A stretch of DNA of 64,000 nucleotides from assembly GCF_009931695.1 (NCBI RefSeq), contig NZ_CP048000.1:5226501-5290500 (forward strand). Direction: 5' to 3'. This DNA comes from Anaerocolumna sedimenticola (GTDB lineage: Bacteria; Bacillota; Clostridia; Lachnospirales; Lachnospiraceae). The notes beneath the pieces are model-generated. The model did not search any database, was not told the origin of the DNA, and was given only the letters and a program-made list of their open reading frames with translations. The first letter of the stretch is position 1. Each line of letters starts with the position of its first letter. Made by a program: the position numbers and the translations under genes. Positions 9,536-18,902 of the stretch are shown here, in pieces.

Positions 9536-10512
9536 TTAACAACTAAAATCCATTCTGCCAAAATTCTTAAAAAGCCTAATATTATTTATCGCATCAATAA
9601 TCTCCCAGCAATTTGCACTTATAAAACTCTCCATCGGGTATTCCCCTCCCCGGTTATTGTGTTCCCAGTACCAACCGTTTGCATTTACATTCCATACATT
9701 AAGTTCCGTAAGTCTGCCGGTCATCTTATCAAGCTGCCAGTCAAGCTCTTTTGACATGCTATCCTCGTTTCCCTTATAATATACACTTTCGGGTGATTTG
9801 ATAAAAAAGGAAGGTCTTCCGCACCAACAACCGTCCCATTTAAACGGATCCCTCTCCATATATGTATTAACCGCCATTGGTAAACGTTCTTTAACAGTTT
9901 TGATATCAAAACGTGATTCCAGTTTATACTTTTCTATTTTTCTGACTAGTTCACAATAACTCGAAATAGTGAAAAAATCGGTAGTAGAATCACTGAATTT
10001 GCATATAACACCCTCTAATAATGCCGCTGCCTTTTTATATATTGCAGAATTTTCTTCTGTATGCCGTATAATAAAAAAGACAAGTCCTATGGTAACAAGC
10101 TCTGAATAAGCTTCCGTATTGCCGGTCTCAAATGTGTACCACGGCGCATGAGCATAATCGTTATTTGTCGGGATAGTCCAAGACCAGCTTTTTTCCGCCA
10201 AATAAACATTACTTTCAATATACTTTAAAATTCCCTGTAAAACCGGATGCTGTATGTCATCAAAATCGATTTCATCCAAAATTCCTATTCCAAAACCGGT
10301 AGTAGCCGGTGATGAATTCGGGTTCCAATTATCAGCCTCCAGTGCGTGGCCAAACCCCCGTCAGTATTTTGATAAGCCGCGAGAGCCCTAAGAACAGCAT
10401 CCTTGCCACCGTTTTCAAAGTGATAATTCCACAAGGCCATTTCAAGTGGTCTGGCGATACGGTAAACCCATGATCTTATTAACTCAAAATCGTTCTTACT
10501 AAGCATTTTCAT
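9536..10512 (-). pseudogene. Squalene-cyclase/prenyltransferase-like protein, frameshifted
   Basis: The reading frame is split. From the ATG at 10512 it gives MLSKNDFELIRSWVYRIARP ... ALAAYQNTDGG and then shifts. The continuation in another frame reads FGHALEADNWNPNSSPATTG and runs on to NFGRMDFSC. The break is at GGGGGTTTGGCC (about 10357-10366), where one more T would restore GGFGHALEADNW. The full product would be about 325 aa, with the YQNxDGGFGHALEAD motif of alpha/alpha-barrel prenyltransferase/squalene-oxidase-repeat proteins. Relatives in clostridia have no proven reaction. It could be a true pseudogene or a base-calling error in a T-run. Confidence 0.75.
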
Positions 10513-10713
10513 ATTAACCTCTTTCCATTCACACTAACCGCCATGTTATTTCCAACGCGCCTCATGTTTGGGCCGAGGATTTCGCAGGCACAAACATGTG
10601 TGTGAATTATGCCTTTCAATAATTCACACTATACATTTTAATATTACTACACTGCCGATTATAGCATGAACTATTTGAAGCGTATTGTAAAAAAGCGACA
10701 TTACTTATCGGTA

Positions 10714-11607
10714 TTATTCAAGACCCAAAGCAAACTGTTTTGCCTGATTCGGAGTCATGCTGTGATATTTTTTAAATTCGTTCAGCAAATGGGACTGATC
10801 CGTAAATTTATATTTCTCTACCGTATCCTGCACATCAAATCCGTAAGAATTTATTAAATCATATAAAACATTTTGATAACGGACCAGATTCGAGATTTTT
10901 TTGGGAGTAGTACCAATATACTCTAAAAACAAACGCTCGAGCTGTCTTTGACTTACCGCCGTATAACCACATATTTCTTTCATGGACACTGCTCCTTTTT
11001 CATTTAGAATATGGTATATCGCATTAAAAAGATTATGATTATACATTGTGATTGAATATTTTTCCAAAAGAAATTTCTCCGTTAAACGGATTCGGTCACT
11101 GATGGTTCGGTTAAGGATAAGCATATCTTCAAAAAAATTTTTCCAGCCCTCAAAATAAACATCCAGGTCGCCGAAAACTCCATAGCTGTCTCTCATGTGG
11201 CAGCTCGTAAATAAATGTGCCGACCAAAAGTAGAACTGTATGGCAAACCGGGAAATATTTCTTTCTGACTTAATGGAGGCAGCGAGTGTCGGTTTGTCAT
11301 AGATGCCGCAATAACCGCAGGAGACTTTATTGGTGCTGTGATTAACCGTAAAAATAATATCCACACATCCGTCCGGGATAATCAGCGAAGGTTCATTTTC
11401 AATGGAAGACATAATCGCCGTCGGTTCCTCCGTACCCCAAAAAGTCTTGATAAAAGGTTTTAATGGAGCACATGGAGCATATCCGGAATGTACCTTTGAT
11501 GAAATAAACGGCTGGGCAGTTATAGGTTGATAAATAGAATTCAGATGAGCCAATGGATTCCTCCTTCTAAGCCTTGCCATCTCTTTTTCATTCATTGGTG
11601 GTATCAT
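10714..11607 (-). CDS. AraC family transcriptional regulator
   Basis: A 297-aa regulator. The N-terminal half has the small-ligand AraC sensor pattern (PSLIIPDGCVDIIFTV ... SRFAIQFYFWSAHLF). The C-terminal double helix-turn-helix covers about 195-292 (MKEICGYTAVSQRQLERLF, GTTPKKISNLVRYQNVL, DQSHLLNEFKKYHSMTPNQ). The start ATG overlaps the stop of the GH13 glucosidase gene by 4 nt, so the two are translationally coupled and the regulator probably controls use of an alpha-glucoside. Confidence 0.9.
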   Translation of the reverse strand: MIPPMNEKEMARLRRRNPLAHLNSIYQPITAQPFISSKVHSGYAPCAPLKPFIKTFWGTEEPTAIMSSIENEPSLIIPDGCVDIIFTVNHSTNKVSCGYCGIYDKPTLAASIKSERNISRFAIQFYFWSAHLFTSCHMRDSYGVFGDLDVYFEGWKNFFEDMLILNRTISDRIRLTEKFLLEKYSITMYNHNLFNAIYHILNEKGAVSMKEICGYTAVSQRQLERLFLEYIGTTPKKISNLVRYQNVLYDLINSYGFDVQDTVEKYKFTDQSHLLNEFKKYHSMTPNQAKQFALGLE

Positions 11608-13289
11608 AGTATTAGTTTATACATCCTTGCTTCAAACGGACGTAACTTTATATCACAGACCGTATCCAATTTAGGATCAGCATAATTGGAAATGACTAAT
11701 TCCTGAGACTTATACACGCTGCCTTCCTGCCACATAAATCTGGTTTCATCCCCTGAAAAGTTAAGAACAACCAGAAATTGCTCTGCTTCAGCTCCTCTTA
11801 AGTAAGCAAAAACTTTTTCATCATCCTCAGCCACCAATTGGAAACTACCATATATCAAATTCAAATTATCCTTACGTAGTTGTATCATATCACGGTAATA
11901 ATGGTAAATAGATTCTTTATCACTTTCTGCCCGGACTACGTTAATCTCCTTATAATTCGGATTCACTTTAATCCAAGGAGTCCCCTTGGTGAAACCTGCA
12001 TTTTCAGATGCGTCCCATTGCATAGGAGTTCTGGCGTTGTCCCTGCTAAAACTATGAATTCTCTCAAGCATTTCCTCAGAAGTAACCCCATTGCTTACTT
12101 CGAAATTATAAGTGTAAATCGTACTCAAATCCCGGTAATCATCAATTGTATCAAATGCTACGTTAGTCATACCGATTTCCTCACCCTGATAGATATAGGG
12201 TGTTCCCCTGAGTGTAAGCAAAAAAGTGGCAAGCATCTTAGCTGATTCTACCCGATATTCCTTATCGTCTGCGAAGCGGGACAGGGCTCTCGGCTGGTCA
12301 TGGTTCATTAAAAATTGCGAGTTCCAGCCTACACCATCAAGCAAGTGGTCTTTTTCCCAAAATATCTTTTTAAAATCGGATAATGTCCAGTCCTGTCTCT
12401 TCATATTTCCTGACATTATATCCATATCCAGGCATACATGTTCCATCCTGAAAATCATATTCAGCTCATTACGATCTTCACCGACCGTTTTTATTACTTC
12501 TTCGCCAACAGTTCCGAAGCATTCCCCAACCGTCATACAATCATACTTACTTAGTACTTCCCGGTTCATCTCCTGCATATATTCATGAAAACGGGGACCA
12601 TTAATTATGTACGACATTTGTTCTCCAAAATTATCTGCATTCGGTAAACCCAGCGTTTTTGATATCATATTGATGACATCCATTCTGAATCCGTCTATAC
12701 CAAGTTCAAACCACCAATGCATAATATCGTAAATACCTTTCCGGACTCTTTCATTTTCCCAATTCAGATCCGGCTGTTTCTCTGCGAACAGGTGCAGATA
12801 ATATTCTCCGGATTTCTCATCATATTTCCACGCTTTCCCTCCGAATAAAGACATCCAGTTATTAGGCTCATGGCCGCAGGTAGCCGGTTTCCATATGTAA
12901 TAATCCCTGTATGGATTATCTTTTGACTCTCTGGACCAGGTAAACCATTCATGTTCATCAGAAGTATGATTGGCCACAAGATCCATGATCAGTTTCATGC
13001 CCTTATTATGTACTTCAGCTATCAATTCTTTCATATCATTGATATCTCCGAACTCATCCATGACAGCACGGTAATCAGATATGTCGTAACCATTATCACA
13101 GTTAGGAGATTTATATACAGGACAGAGCCATATAACATCCACACCAATACGCCTCACATAATCCAATTTGGATATAATACCTCTTAAATCTCCGATTCCA
13201 TCTCCGTTGGAATCCATGAAACTTCTTGGATATATCTGATATACAACTGCTTCTTTCCACCATTTTCTTTTTAATTCCGGCTTATTCAT
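11604..13289 (-). CDS. GH13 oligo-1,6-glucosidase / alpha-glucosidase
   Basis: A 561-aa cytoplasmic glycoside hydrolase of the GH13 oligo-1,6-glucosidase group, releasing glucose from the non-reducing end of isomalto- or malto-oligosaccharides. The (beta/alpha)8 barrel carries all four conserved regions: DLVANH (103-108), FRMDVIN with nucleophile D204, VGECFG with acid/base E256, and MNHDQPR with D331. No signal peptide is present, so substrate must be imported. The C-terminal beta domain is complete. Val in DVIN after the nucleophile is typical of alpha-1,6-active enzymes. It is coupled to the AraC gene downstream, and no transporter lies nearby. Confidence 0.93.
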   Translation of the reverse strand: MNKPELKRKWWKEAVVYQIYPRSFMDSNGDGIGDLRGIISKLDYVRRIGVDVIWLCPVYKSPNCDNGYDISDYRAVMDEFGDINDMKELIAEVHNKGMKLIMDLVANHTSDEHEWFTWSRESKDNPYRDYYIWKPATCGHEPNNWMSLFGGKAWKYDEKSGEYYLHLFAEKQPDLNWENERVRKGIYDIMHWWFELGIDGFRMDVINMISKTLGLPNADNFGEQMSYIINGPRFHEYMQEMNREVLSKYDCMTVGECFGTVGEEVIKTVGEDRNELNMIFRMEHVCLDMDIMSGNMKRQDWTLSDFKKIFWEKDHLLDGVGWNSQFLMNHDQPRALSRFADDKEYRVESAKMLATFLLTLRGTPYIYQGEEIGMTNVAFDTIDDYRDLSTIYTYNFEVSNGVTSEEMLERIHSFSRDNARTPMQWDASENAGFTKGTPWIKVNPNYKEINVVRAESDKESIYHYYRDMIQLRKDNLNLIYGSFQLVAEDDEKVFAYLRGAEAEQFLVVLNFSGDETRFMWQEGSVYKSQELVISNYADPKLDTVCDIKLRPFEARMYKLIL

Positions 13290-13580
13290 AAATACCCTCC
13301 CAATACCTAATTTTATTACAATTCAAGAATATCATATGGCACGTCCTGATAAAATATGTAAACTTGCTAAAATGTACATGACTTTTTGCTGCATTATGAC
13401 TACCGACTTGTTTCTAATCCTCTTTCCTCCCGTTTCCATAGCCTGCAAAACTATTTTTAACCAAATTACTTAAAAGCATATGAAAGAGCGTTTTGTCAAC
13501 CTTTTGGTAACAGGAGGAAGGTTCGTTGCATACACATACCTCAATAGAATCGACTGCACTTCACACCGAAATTCAGACCC

Positions 13581-14138
13581 TTAGTAAGCCACGGAACCCC
13601 TGGAAGCATAGTAGGATTCCGCTCCATTGTGATACACAAAGACAATGTCGTAACGACGATCACAAAAGATTGCCCCTCCGAGTTTTCTGATATTATCAGG
13701 TGTTTTTACCCAGCTTGATGTTTTTGTATCAAAATCTCCGAATTTCTGCAGCTCCCGGTATTCTTCTTCCGTTAAAAGCTCAATCCCCATGTCAGCAGCC
13801 ATATCAATTGCATTGTTTTGCGGTTTGTGTTCTTTCCTTGACTCCAGTGCTTTTAGATCGTAACAAAAGCTTCTGCGGCCTTTCGGACTTTCCGCAGAAC
13901 AATCATAAAAAATATATTCACCGGTATTTTTATCCTGAACAATAATATCCGGTTCACCGCCGGTTTTTTCCATTTCATAAAGCGACCACAGCTTTTCAGG
14001 ATTATTTTCCAGCTTTGTTCCAACTTCAGCCCATTCAAGTCCTTTATGGCGACCCATGTTTTTTTCAAAACGGGTTTTTAATATTCTGAGTATTTCTTCA
14101 CGTTGTTCCGGCTGCAAATCCCTTTTTTCATTCTTCAT
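13581..14138 (-). CDS. DUF4256 family protein
   Basis: A 185-aa soluble protein of unknown function. The family core is clear: GLEWAEVGTKLENNPEKLWS, then MEKTGGEPDIIV, FYDCSAESPKGRRS and a C-terminal LGGAIFCDRRYDIVFVYHNGAE. The ATG at 14138 is chosen because AAAGGAG lies 8 nt upstream and MKNEKRDLQPEQREEI is a natural start. The frame is open further upstream for at least 47 codons (QSDGREIFINVMRQHNP ...), which I read as the tail of something older rather than part of this protein. Confidence 0.85.
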   Translation of the reverse strand: MKNEKRDLQPEQREEILRILKTRFEKNMGRHKGLEWAEVGTKLENNPEKLWSLYEMEKTGGEPDIIVQDKNTGEYIFYDCSAESPKGRRSFCYDLKALESRKEHKPQNNAIDMAADMGIELLTEEEYRELQKFGDFDTKTSSWVKTPDNIRKLGGAIFCDRRYDIVFVYHNGAESYYASRGSVAY

Positions 14139-14320
14139 ACTAAAATCTCCTTTCATCATACGGTAAAACTGGTAATTACGAAGTTCTCCCAGTTCTATTA
14201 TGGTCAAAAGTTCATCTTTTATGAGCGGATTGTGTTGTCTCATTACATTTATAAAGATTTCTCTGCCGTCAGACTGCAAAATCTTCTCATCCGTCAGCAG
14301 TTGAATGTTCTGTCACTCTG

Positions 14321-14911
14321 TTATTTTTTCTGGTAACAACAACTGCAACAGACAGGACGAACATTAATGATCGTCCCATATCGATCGAATTCGAAATGAC
14401 AGCACTTCATCAGACTATCCTTTAATAATCGGCGTCCTCTCTGAACACGGGATTTAGCACCCGATACAGATATCCCCAATTTGTTTGCCAATTCTACCTG
14501 CGTTAACCCCTCAAATTCTACAAGATAGAGGGCTTGTGAGTATTTTTCCGGAAGATCATCAATCATTCCTCTTAATCCGGCTGTCACCTTTTGAACTGGT
14601 TCTAATTCAACCATTTCATTGATTTTATTAATTGCTTCTTCCTCTTCTAAAGGTATTTCATCGATATCCTCAAACTTAATTTTTTGCTTTCGGTAATAAT
14701 CAATAATTGTATTTCTTGTAATTTGATAAACCCAGCTGCGAATTTTTGTACTCTCTTTGAGGGAATCAATATTGGAATGAATTTTAACAAAAACATCCTG
14801 TAAAATATCCTCGACTTGGGAGGAATTAGAAATCCTGTGAGAAATAAATGAACGAAGTGCCAAACTGAATTCTTCCCATATTTTTTCGGTACTATATTCC
14901 ATACTTTTCAC
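14321..14911 (-). CDS. sigZ: RNA polymerase sigma factor SigZ-like (ECF)
   Basis: A 196-aa ECF-type sigma factor. Region 2 covers about 10-75 (FISHRISNSSQVEDILQDVF, TRNTIIDYYRKQ) and region 4 about 110-170 (LPEKYSQALYLVEFEGLTQ, LANKLGISVSGAKSRVQRGR). The C-terminal CCHFEFDRYGTI with later clustered cysteines (CCSCC) is the signature of SigZ. No anti-sigma gene is adjacent; the next gene upstream is a permease. The first codon may be GTG (14911) or the ATG three codons later. Confidence 0.88.
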   Translation of the reverse strand: MKSMEYSTEKIWEEFSLALRSFISHRISNSSQVEDILQDVFVKIHSNIDSLKESTKIRSWVYQITRNTIIDYYRKQKIKFEDIDEIPLEEEEAINKINEMVELEPVQKVTAGLRGMIDDLPEKYSQALYLVEFEGLTQVELANKLGISVSGAKSRVQRGRRLLKDSLMKCCHFEFDRYGTIINVRPVCCSCCYQKK

Positions 14912-14976
14912 CCATACAACCTTTCTATTAATTCTATCTATTCCCTAAACCGGTGATTTTCATCAATATACAACTC

Positions 14977-15023
14977 AAATAAGTCCCCTTTACTTGCCTT
15001 TAAAGCAAGTTGGAGACTTATTT
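14977..15023 (-). terminator. Terminator after the permease gene
   Basis: A two-part hairpin: outer arms AAATAAGTC (14977-14985) and GACTTATTT (15015-15023), inner arms ACTTGC and GCAAGT. It begins 8 nt after the permease stop. The U-tract is within the stem end rather than a long free run, so strength is uncertain. It separates the permease from sigZ. Confidence 0.6.
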
Positions 15024-15030
15024 ACATTAC

Positions 15031-16115
15031 CTAATTTAGCCAAACAGCGGTTAGCAATTGATATAGGTACCCTATTAAAATTCCACCTGCCAGAACGAAA
15101 CCGATATATAGACTAATCACTCTTTTTTTCATAAAAGCTGTTATCCCAGCTATCACCCATGCACTGGTCGCCGGGCCGGTTATCATGAATGCCATCATTG
15201 CACCTTCTCCCGCACCGCCGTCTATTAATGTTTTAATGAGCGGAATTGCACCTTCTCCGCTAACATATAGAGGTAGACCAATCAAAGCTGCCAAAGGAAC
15301 TGAAACCAGGCTTTCTCCGCTAAACAGAGAAACAATTAATGATGTAGGTACAAAGGATTGTATTAGGTAACCAACTCCCGCAAAGATAGTGAAATACAGA
15401 AGTATTTGCTTTAGGCCTACATCTATCAAAGCTTTTCCCACTTCCTTCATTCGGAGCTTTTTCATTATACTCATAAAGAAATTTGTGTTTTTTGATGTTA
15501 TTTGATTTGTTACAGGTGTGAAGGTATTACATTCACAGGCAGGTACTGATATAGGATGCTCGTTTACCGGAACCTCTGAATTGCAGCTGCAGGAAACCTC
15601 CAAAACCGCATCACTGCAGGCACAAGTTTGGGCGCCAGGTCTTCCTGCAAATCGCAACTGATCTTTCAAAAAATCAGTTTTTTTCTCGATTACATGTGTC
15701 AAACCACCTGAAGCCAAACCAAGCACTATTGAAGCTATCGTAAGTGCAATTGCGAATTTGATATTTAGTATACCGGCAATCATGATAAAAGCATCCGGAC
15801 TCATTAGCGGAGAAGAGGTTAAAAAAGCCATAACCGGTCCCATGGTAACGCCGTAGTCAGCAATCCAATAACTACAGCCATTGTACCGCAGGCACAGAGC
15901 GGTGTAAACGTTCCGAATGCAACGCTTGCAAGAATTGAAACCTTAGGTTTTTTAAGTAGTGATTCTTTCAGTTTTTCCGAATTAACATACACTTTCATAA
16001 GTGAAGCAGTAAATATTGCCAAACTCAAAGGAAACCAATTGTGATAAAGACTGGTTAGAACTGATGAAATCGTATCAGCCGATAGTCCAGATAAATATTT
16101 GATGATTTCTTCCAT
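15031..16115 (-). pseudogene. Permease (DUF318 / UPF0718 type), frameshifted
   Basis: An integral membrane permease of the ArsP-like family, about 360 aa if joined. The first part (from the ATG at 16115, GGAG 8 nt upstream) ends FTPLCACGTMAVVIGLLTTA-LPW and then leaves frame. The second part continues GPVMAFLTSSPLMSPDAF and then about six membrane helices. The break is at CCATGGGACC (about 15838-15847); one more G gives LPWGPVMAF. A Cys-rich cytoplasmic loop (CACSD ... CSC ... CEC) suggests metal or redox binding, and CACG is typical of the family. It is either a real frameshift or a G-run sequencing error. Confidence 0.8.
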
Positions 16116-16197
16116 ATTATCCATCTCCTGTTATTTTTTTATATATATAAAGACGATGGATGATTAGAAAGGACTCAAATCACCGTATATGAATAAA

Positions 16198-17487
16198 CTA
16201 TATTAATTTAATTACATCAAATCGTGAGTTTATTGCTGTCCATAATTGTTGATAATAAACCATTATATTCCACACCCCGCTTCCATAAAGGTCATATTCT
16301 ATAATTATTTGATTTAGTGCATCTATACTCCTTGCGTCGATAAACCAAACGATATGTTGAGAGGGATAGCCATAGATAACCTCATTATAGTAAAAGTATG
16401 GTGTTTGAGAAACTTCATCAAATTGTATTGATGCACCTACGTTATATGCTAACTCCAATGCAGAAGTAACAGTAAGTGAAAAAGCAACTGTCCTGTTAGG
16501 TATGTATGGTAACTGCCAGTCATAACCAATAACGGGTTTTCCAATAACAATTTTATCCGATGATACTCCGGAAGCTACATTGTCAATTAATATTCTTATA
16601 TTATTTATATTACTCAAAGGTGCAGGCGGATTATCATTATAACCCCATACAAATTTTAAGAATATTAACCCATTCACATAATCACTTAGGCTGGAATAAT
16701 TAATTTGTTCAACGGTTATTTTATTATCCGTTTCCTGTTCCGAATAGTTAATTGTTACATAAAATAATAGTCCCTCCTGCCTGAGACGGTTTGATACTTT
16801 TTGTGCAAAGTTCAGATAAAGTGACTGATTATTTTCATTTAAAAAATTAAAAACAAAATTAATACCCATATAACCCTGATTCTTCATTATATTGATAGAT
16901 TCATCAATAACTCTCTCCTGATATGCGTCATTTAATAATATATTATATACCGCCTCAATATTAGGCAATCCTAATGGGGTCAGAGCAGTTAACATTAAGA
17001 GAGGGATAACATGGTACTCTCTTGCCGTTTGAATAATTTCTGAATCATCATAATAAGTGATTATTTCGCCTCGTTCTGTTATCGTATAATTAAAAACTGA
17101 CAGATAAGTTAAATTTGGTAAAGTTCTTATGAGTATATCTTTTTTAATATAAGGATAGGCAAAACCGTTTATCGTTATACTTTTACTGGTGTTATAGCTA
17201 ATAACTAATGTTTCACCCGGATTAAGATAATCCATGGCAGCATGATTTGGATTATTTCTTATAATTTGCATTTGTGTTACATTATAGAAATCAGCAATAC
17301 TTTGTAAAGTTTCTCCTTCCTGCACAATATGTGTCTGTTTCGGAAAGGTTATTATCAAAGACTGCCCATTAACCAAATCATATGGATATATCAACCCATT
17401 ATCCTCTACTAATTTATCCGCTGAAATCCCATATTTTTCAGCAATAGTATATATAGTATCACCTTGTTGAACTACATATATTTCCAT
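16198..17487 (-). CDS. LysM-GH18 spore-type protein with altered active site
   Basis: A 429-aa protein with two LysM peptidoglycan-binding repeats (about 2-46 and 51-97) and a GH18 barrel (about 103-429), the layout of SleL/YaaH cortex-lytic enzymes of spores. No signal peptide is present, as for spore-coat-delivered members. In this family the active site reads GYDG-N-DFE. Here it reads YMGINFVFN (206-214): the two Asp and the catalytic Glu positions are M207, V212 and N214. The fold is otherwise complete (PVIGYDWQLPY, HIVWFIDARS, GVWNIMVYY). It is therefore probably a binding or structural protein, not an active glycosidase. Confidence 0.87.
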   Translation of the reverse strand: MEIYVVQQGDTIYTIAEKYGISADKLVEDNGLIYPYDLVNGQSLIITFPKQTHIVQEGETLQSIADFYNVTQMQIIRNNPNHAAMDYLNPGETLVISYNTSKSITINGFAYPYIKKDILIRTLPNLTYLSVFNYTITERGEIITYYDDSEIIQTAREYHVIPLLMLTALTPLGLPNIEAVYNILLNDAYQERVIDESINIMKNQGYMGINFVFNFLNENNQSLYLNFAQKVSNRLRQEGLLFYVTINYSEQETDNKITVEQINYSSLSDYVNGLIFLKFVWGYNDNPPAPLSNINNIRILIDNVASGVSSDKIVIGKPVIGYDWQLPYIPNRTVAFSLTVTSALELAYNVGASIQFDEVSQTPYFYYNEVIYGYPSQHIVWFIDARSIDALNQIIIEYDLYGSGVWNIMVYYQQLWTAINSRFDVIKLI

Positions 17488-17651
17488 AAAGTCCTCGATT
17501 CAGATTTTATAGGCGGATCTCACCAAGTCCTCCCTCCGTTCAGTAACACTGGGTACCCGCTTTCCTTCTAATTGCTAATATATAGGAAAAAATAAATATT
17601 ATGACATCTACTATCACTAAAAACATGGAATCAATCCTTGATAAAGTGAAT

Positions 17652-18281
17652 TTATCTCAGTTGCTCAATGTTTCCGGATTGGATTGCATCGATATTTTGC
17701 GCAATCTTTTTTCTCGGCCAATCCCACCATTTTATGTCAAGCAATGCGCTAATGGTTTCTTCGGGGAAACGCTTTCGGATTGGTTTTGCCGGAACACCGC
17801 CGACAATCGTATAGGGCGGCACATCTTTTGTCACCACTGAACGAGCTCCAATGATTGCTCCGTCGCCGATGGTTACTCCGGCCAGAATGATTGCCTCGTA
17901 ACCGATCCAGACATCGTTTCCTATTACAATGTCACCTTTGTTATCCCATGCGTTTGCGACATCCTTGATATCTAAGCCCCATTCCTCAAAGAAAATCGGA
18001 AACGGGTAGGTTGAAAGCGACGATAGCTTGTGATTTGCGCTGTTAAATATAAATTTTGCACCGCAGGCAATAGAGCAGAATTTCCCGATTATCAGTCTGT
18101 CATGATTGACAGGATAGTGGTATAAAACGTTGTTCTGCTCAAATTGTATGGGATCGTTCACAAAGTCATTGTATATCGTATCGTCACCGACCGTAATACT
18201 TTGGCCGGCAATTACGTTTTTTAAGTAAACTGTTTGCTTATCCCCTGTACGTGGATAAATCTTCTTTTCCTGAATAGTCAT
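17652..18281 (-). CDS. Vat/CatB-type O-acetyltransferase
   Basis: A left-handed beta-helix acetyltransferase of 209 aa. The order of motifs matches the Vat/xenobiotic acetyltransferases: LYHYPVNHDRLIIGKFCSIA, the catalytic-His segment NSANHK, STYPFPIF, then hexapeptide repeats GDIVIGNDVWIGYEAIIL and DGAIIGARSVVTKDVPPY, ending LLDIKWWDWP. Such enzymes acetylate streptogramin A or chloramphenicol, but many clostridial relatives are untested. The start is placed at 18281 because GGAGGA lies 7 nt upstream; the frame is open 12 codons further. It lies among other small accessory genes. Confidence 0.88.
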   Translation of the reverse strand: MTIQEKKIYPRTGDKQTVYLKNVIAGQSITVGDDTIYNDFVNDPIQFEQNNVLYHYPVNHDRLIIGKFCSIACGAKFIFNSANHKLSSLSTYPFPIFFEEWGLDIKDVANAWDNKGDIVIGNDVWIGYEAIILAGVTIGDGAIIGARSVVTKDVPPYTIVGGVPAKPIRKRFPEETISALLDIKWWDWPRKKIAQNIDAIQSGNIEQLR

Positions 18282-18416
18282 ATAAAATCCTCCAATCATC
18301 AGTGTTTGTTTCTTCAACTATCCAGTAATTGCAATGCAACGCTTCACCGCATACCACCTCATTTCTTAATTTTGATTAAGCAACACTTGTTTAATAATTC
18401 TGGCTAAATATAGATA

Positions 18417-18827
18417 TTAAATATAATGAAAAGGAATATGTTCTCCGTGATAAAGCTTTAAATAGTACGGCAGATAGTACATATCAAGAGCGCCTAAAAC
18501 AGGCGGATACCCAGCATCGATTTCTGCCTTGGCCTTTTTGATTGCCTGTTCAAACGTTTTATATTCGTAATGTTTGTATTCAAATCCTACAATGGGAGCA
18601 AGAAATTTATACATCTGTTTCGTTCGTCCGTCCCCAAGTGCAACCATTCGTTTTAGATCCTCATTTGGTGTTTTCATGTAGCAGATCGAGCCAAATGAAG
18701 AGAGGCTGAAAAAGAAGCTTGGTGGAAGTTTTTCTCCGGTATCTCGGATATATAAATCCTCTATACCGTTCCACATACATTCGTAGTCGTCTGCATGGTG
18801 CTTTAACGTAATCAATTTTTTTTGCAT
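18417..18827 (-). CDS. BtrH N-terminal domain protein, short
   Basis: A 136-aa product from the ATG at 18827 (AGGAGG 9 nt upstream). It matches the N-terminal half of butirosin-biosynthesis protein H-like proteins: ITLKHHADDYECMWNGIEDLY, LPPSFFFSLSSFGSICYM, KKAKAEIDAGYPPVLGAL and HGEHIPFHYI. Family members are usually over 300 aa and continue after HIP-HY with a Cys-peptidase-like core. Here a stop follows at once and no continuation is seen downstream, so this is probably a truncated gene. It sits behind a MerR-type promoter. Confidence 0.7.
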   Translation of the reverse strand: MQKKLITLKHHADDYECMWNGIEDLYIRDTGEKLPPSFFFSLSSFGSICYMKTPNEDLKRMVALGDGRTKQMYKFLAPIVGFEYKHYEYKTFEQAIKKAKAEIDAGYPPVLGALDMYYLPYYLKLYHGEHIPFHYI

Positions 18828-18868
18828 AAAACGTATCCTCCTATCGTTTCTATTACTCTTACAACAGG

Positions 18869-18899
18869 AGCATAAACCCTCGCATCGTGGGAGAGTCAA
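18869..18899 (-). promoter_or_regulatory. MerR-type promoter, 19-bp spacer
   Basis: On the minus strand TTGACT (18899-18894) and TATGCT (18874-18869) are separated by exactly 19 bp, the overlong spacer that MerR-family activators correct by twisting DNA. The spacer holds the imperfect dyad GACTCTC / GAGGGTT (5 of 7 positions paired), resembling multidrug regulator operators such as that of BmrR. It drives the BtrH-N gene. A possible regulator remnant lies just upstream. Confidence 0.65.
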
Positions 18900-18902
18900 G
18901 AA

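Noticed and set aside
15819..16124. A separate small 101-aa membrane protein
   Set aside because: It ends out of frame exactly where the permease continues; one base restores a full-length permease.
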